In this document: positions 62,549-64,000 of the stretch, piece by piece | Layout of the letters: each line of letters begins with the position of its first letter | Numbering within the stretch: the stretch's first letter is position 1 | Assembly (NCBI GenBank): GCA_964527925.1 | Contig: CAZGQO010000006.1 | Location: 62,001-126,000 of the forward strand | Reading direction: 5' to 3' | Source: Ch128b sp964527925 | GTDB lineage: Bacteria; Bacteroidota; Ignavibacteria; Ch128b | DNA: 64,000 bases | The notes under the pieces: generated by a model | The model's input: only the letters and a program-made list of their open reading frames with translations | Told to the model about the DNA's origin: nothing | The model's database searches: none | Program-made: the position numbers and the translations under genes

Positions 62549-64000
62549 TCAAATTTTGAATCTTATTATTTCATCAGGTTGATTTTCATATTCAATCACA
62601 ATTATAAAATTTTTGATGCGTATAGATGGCAATGCAATTTCAATAAAGTTCAGTCCTGCGACTAAATTACCAGAATAAACTTCCTGTAATTTTTCACCCT
62701 TTTCATTCTGTAAAATGATTTTTGCGTAGGTGTTTTGATTTGTCTCAATCAATAGATGAGCCGTTTCTCTGTCAAATGTTAGAAAAGATTTTCTTTTTGC
62801 ATAAGCATCTTTCAGGATGTTTTTTAGATTTGACAGTTCGACTTTGATAATGTCTGTTCCAGTTAAACTCTCATTATAATTTTTATCAAGAGAAGTTACC
62901 TGATAGAAATATTCTAATTTTGAAGGTCGTCGAATGAAATCATATAGATAATAATTTTTTGTGATTGTGAGTAGATGAGAAGCATTCTCAATTAAGATAT
63001 TTCTATTTTCATTACGATAAACACTATAGAATTTTGCCGTATCTCCATCTCTGGCTTTTGGCGGAATTCCCCAAACCAATTCAACTAATCCAAGTTTTCC
63101 TAGCAGATTTTTTCCTGATAGACTAAAAGGTGGTTCTGGTGGAATAGAATCTTTCCATTTCATCGAAGGAATAATAGCTGGATATTTATAAGCAGAAAAT
63201 TTTTTGTCTTTGATATGTTCATATCTAAAAAAACTCTGACCAGCGGAATTTAGTTTTCTTGTAATCTCAATTTGATTTTCAATTTCCAGTGAAACGGATG
63301 GATTATAAGCACCAATACCAATTATAACATGTCTATCAAAAGAATTTTTCATCCAATCTCTTACAAGTGATTCAAACTTAGGATTTGTTTTTGTGTCCCA
63401 GTAAATTTGTGGAACAATGTAATCATGTTTTTTTCTTTTAAGCCATTCCCTTGCATCCTGAAAAACAGAATTTTTACCTTCTAATCCTCGTGCATCTGAA
63501 AGATTTTCATAAATACCAATTGGTGCTGAACCAATTTTTAAAATTGGTTTTATCGCAGTGAGAGTATCGTAAATTTCAGTAACAAGTTGATTGATATTGT
63601 CTCTTCGGAAATCTACAAGGCTTCTACTCATTCCAAAAATTTGATAAGAAAGTGAGTCATTGAAATCTATTCCAGGATAACGAATATAATCGAGGTGAAT
63701 TCCATCAACATCATAGTTTTCTACAATTTCAACACAGAGATTTTTGAGATAATCTCTAACATCAGGCAATCCTGGATCAAACCAGTAAGAAACAGAATTT
63801 TGTTCATTATATTTTCTAACCCAATCTGACCTCATCAGTGCAATATGCGGCGGTTCAGTGAATTGTAATGGTGAATCACCAGATTTAATGTTTATCATAT
63901 TGAGCCATGCGTGGACTTCCAGGTTTCTTTTGTGTGCCTCTTCAATCAAAAACTGCAATGGATCATAATCGGGAGCTTGTCCGAGTTTGCCTGTAAGATA
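62549..64000 (-). CDS. GHL10 (DUF187) glycosyl hydrolase, 5' part outside the window
   Basis: The reading frame is open through the right edge; 14 more codons (YLTGKLGQAPDYDP) precede the first internal start-like codon at 63958. The visible 483 residues include LEVHAWLNM, WFDPGLPDVRDY, DGIHLDYIRYP, DYIVPQIYWD and an FN3-like domain (about 320-420). It resembles the GHL10 protein at 55727-57541 in domain order, but the C-terminus (VIEYENQPDEIIRFKI) is not a T9SS sorting domain. It may therefore act in the periplasm. Confidence 0.85.
   Translation of the reverse strand, partial: YLTGKLGQAPDYDPLQFLIEEAHKRNLEVHAWLNMINIKSGDSPLQFTEPPHIALMRSDWVRKYNEQNSVSYWFDPGLPDVRDYLKNLCVEIVENYDVDGIHLDYIRYPGIDFNDSLSYQIFGMSRSLVDFRRDNINQLVTEIYDTLTAIKPILKIGSAPIGIYENLSDARGLEGKNSVFQDAREWLKRKKHDYIVPQIYWDTKTNPKFESLVRDWMKNSFDRHVIIGIGAYNPSVSLEIENQIEITRKLNSAGQSFFRYEHIKDKKFSAYKYPAIIPSMKWKDSIPPEPPFSLSGKNLLGKLGLVELVWGIPPKARDGDTAKFYSVYRNENRNILIENASHLLTITKNYYLYDFIRRPSKLEYFYQVTSLDKNYNESLTGTDIIKVELSNLKNILKDAYAKRKSFLTFDRETAHLLIETNQNTYAKIILQNEKGEKLQEVYSGNLVAGLNFIEIALPSIRIKNFIIVIEYENQPDEIIRFKI

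Overview
The window is AT-rich and densely coded. It looks like chromosomal DNA from a member of the Bacteroidota/Ignavibacteriota lineage, close in style to Ignavibacterium or Melioribacter. The main support is that four secreted proteins (one now broken) carry C-terminal type IX secretion (T9SS) sorting domains of the NYPNPFNP type. A PG0541-type RND accessory gene and the general gene content agree. The placement is an inference, because no rRNA lies in the window. The physiology suggested is that of a facultative anaerobe: ammonifying nitrite reductase (NrfHA), cytochrome bd oxidase, peroxiredoxin and fumarase.

Layout. 1-166: 3' end of an unidentified gene, then a long hairpin. 424-6910 (minus): a likely operon of a DUF3109-type protein, rpoN, a methyltransferase-family membrane protein, a PpiC-type isomerase, hslV and hslU. 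7040-17330 (plus): mnmE, mnmG, rsmG, murQ, mfd, an N-acetylmuramoyl-alanine amidase and a small HEPGH membrane protein. Two identical 18-bp palindromes with the full parS core TTTCACGTGAAA sit on either side of mnmG. 17612-22770 (minus): an Rrf2 regulator, a polyferredoxin, a hemerythrin, a porin, NrfH and NrfA. 23047-26662: a thiamine-binding-type protein, mutS and an orphan GroES-like gene. 26770-28145: a decayed outer-membrane protein gene, then a repeat cluster. 28146-33156 (minus): a D-aminoacylase-type amidohydrolase, a T9SS esterase, an M28 peptidase and a YkvA-type protein. 33500-38253 (plus): a second Rrf2 regulator, cydAB, a peroxiredoxin and a ROK kinase.

38254-41650 is a degenerate stretch with three broken genes: one with two in-frame stops, one T9SS propeller protein with a frameshift plus a stop just before its end, and one lipoprotein with a stop and a frameshift. 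41648-47965 is a MarR-controlled tripartite RND efflux operon ending in a PG0541-type gene. It is followed by truA (48005) and a small outer-membrane protein (48871).

49693-55352 (minus) is a tightly overlapping cluster: a hydantoinase/oxoprolinase-like ATPase, a degenerate FAD-oxidoreductase-like protein, NanE and a secreted GH26-like T9SS protein. A GHL10 glycosidase with a T9SS tag diverges from it, and a second GHL10 gene runs off the right edge. Together with MurQ, the amidase, the D-aminoacylase and the ROK kinase, this hints at turnover of amino-sugar polymers such as peptidoglycan; it is the best candidate for an uncharacterised pathway. The remainder holds a Cys-motif protein, fumC, tRNA-Lys(CUU), a serine hydrolase and a nitroreductase. 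No CRISPR array, rRNA, insertion sequence or prophage was seen.
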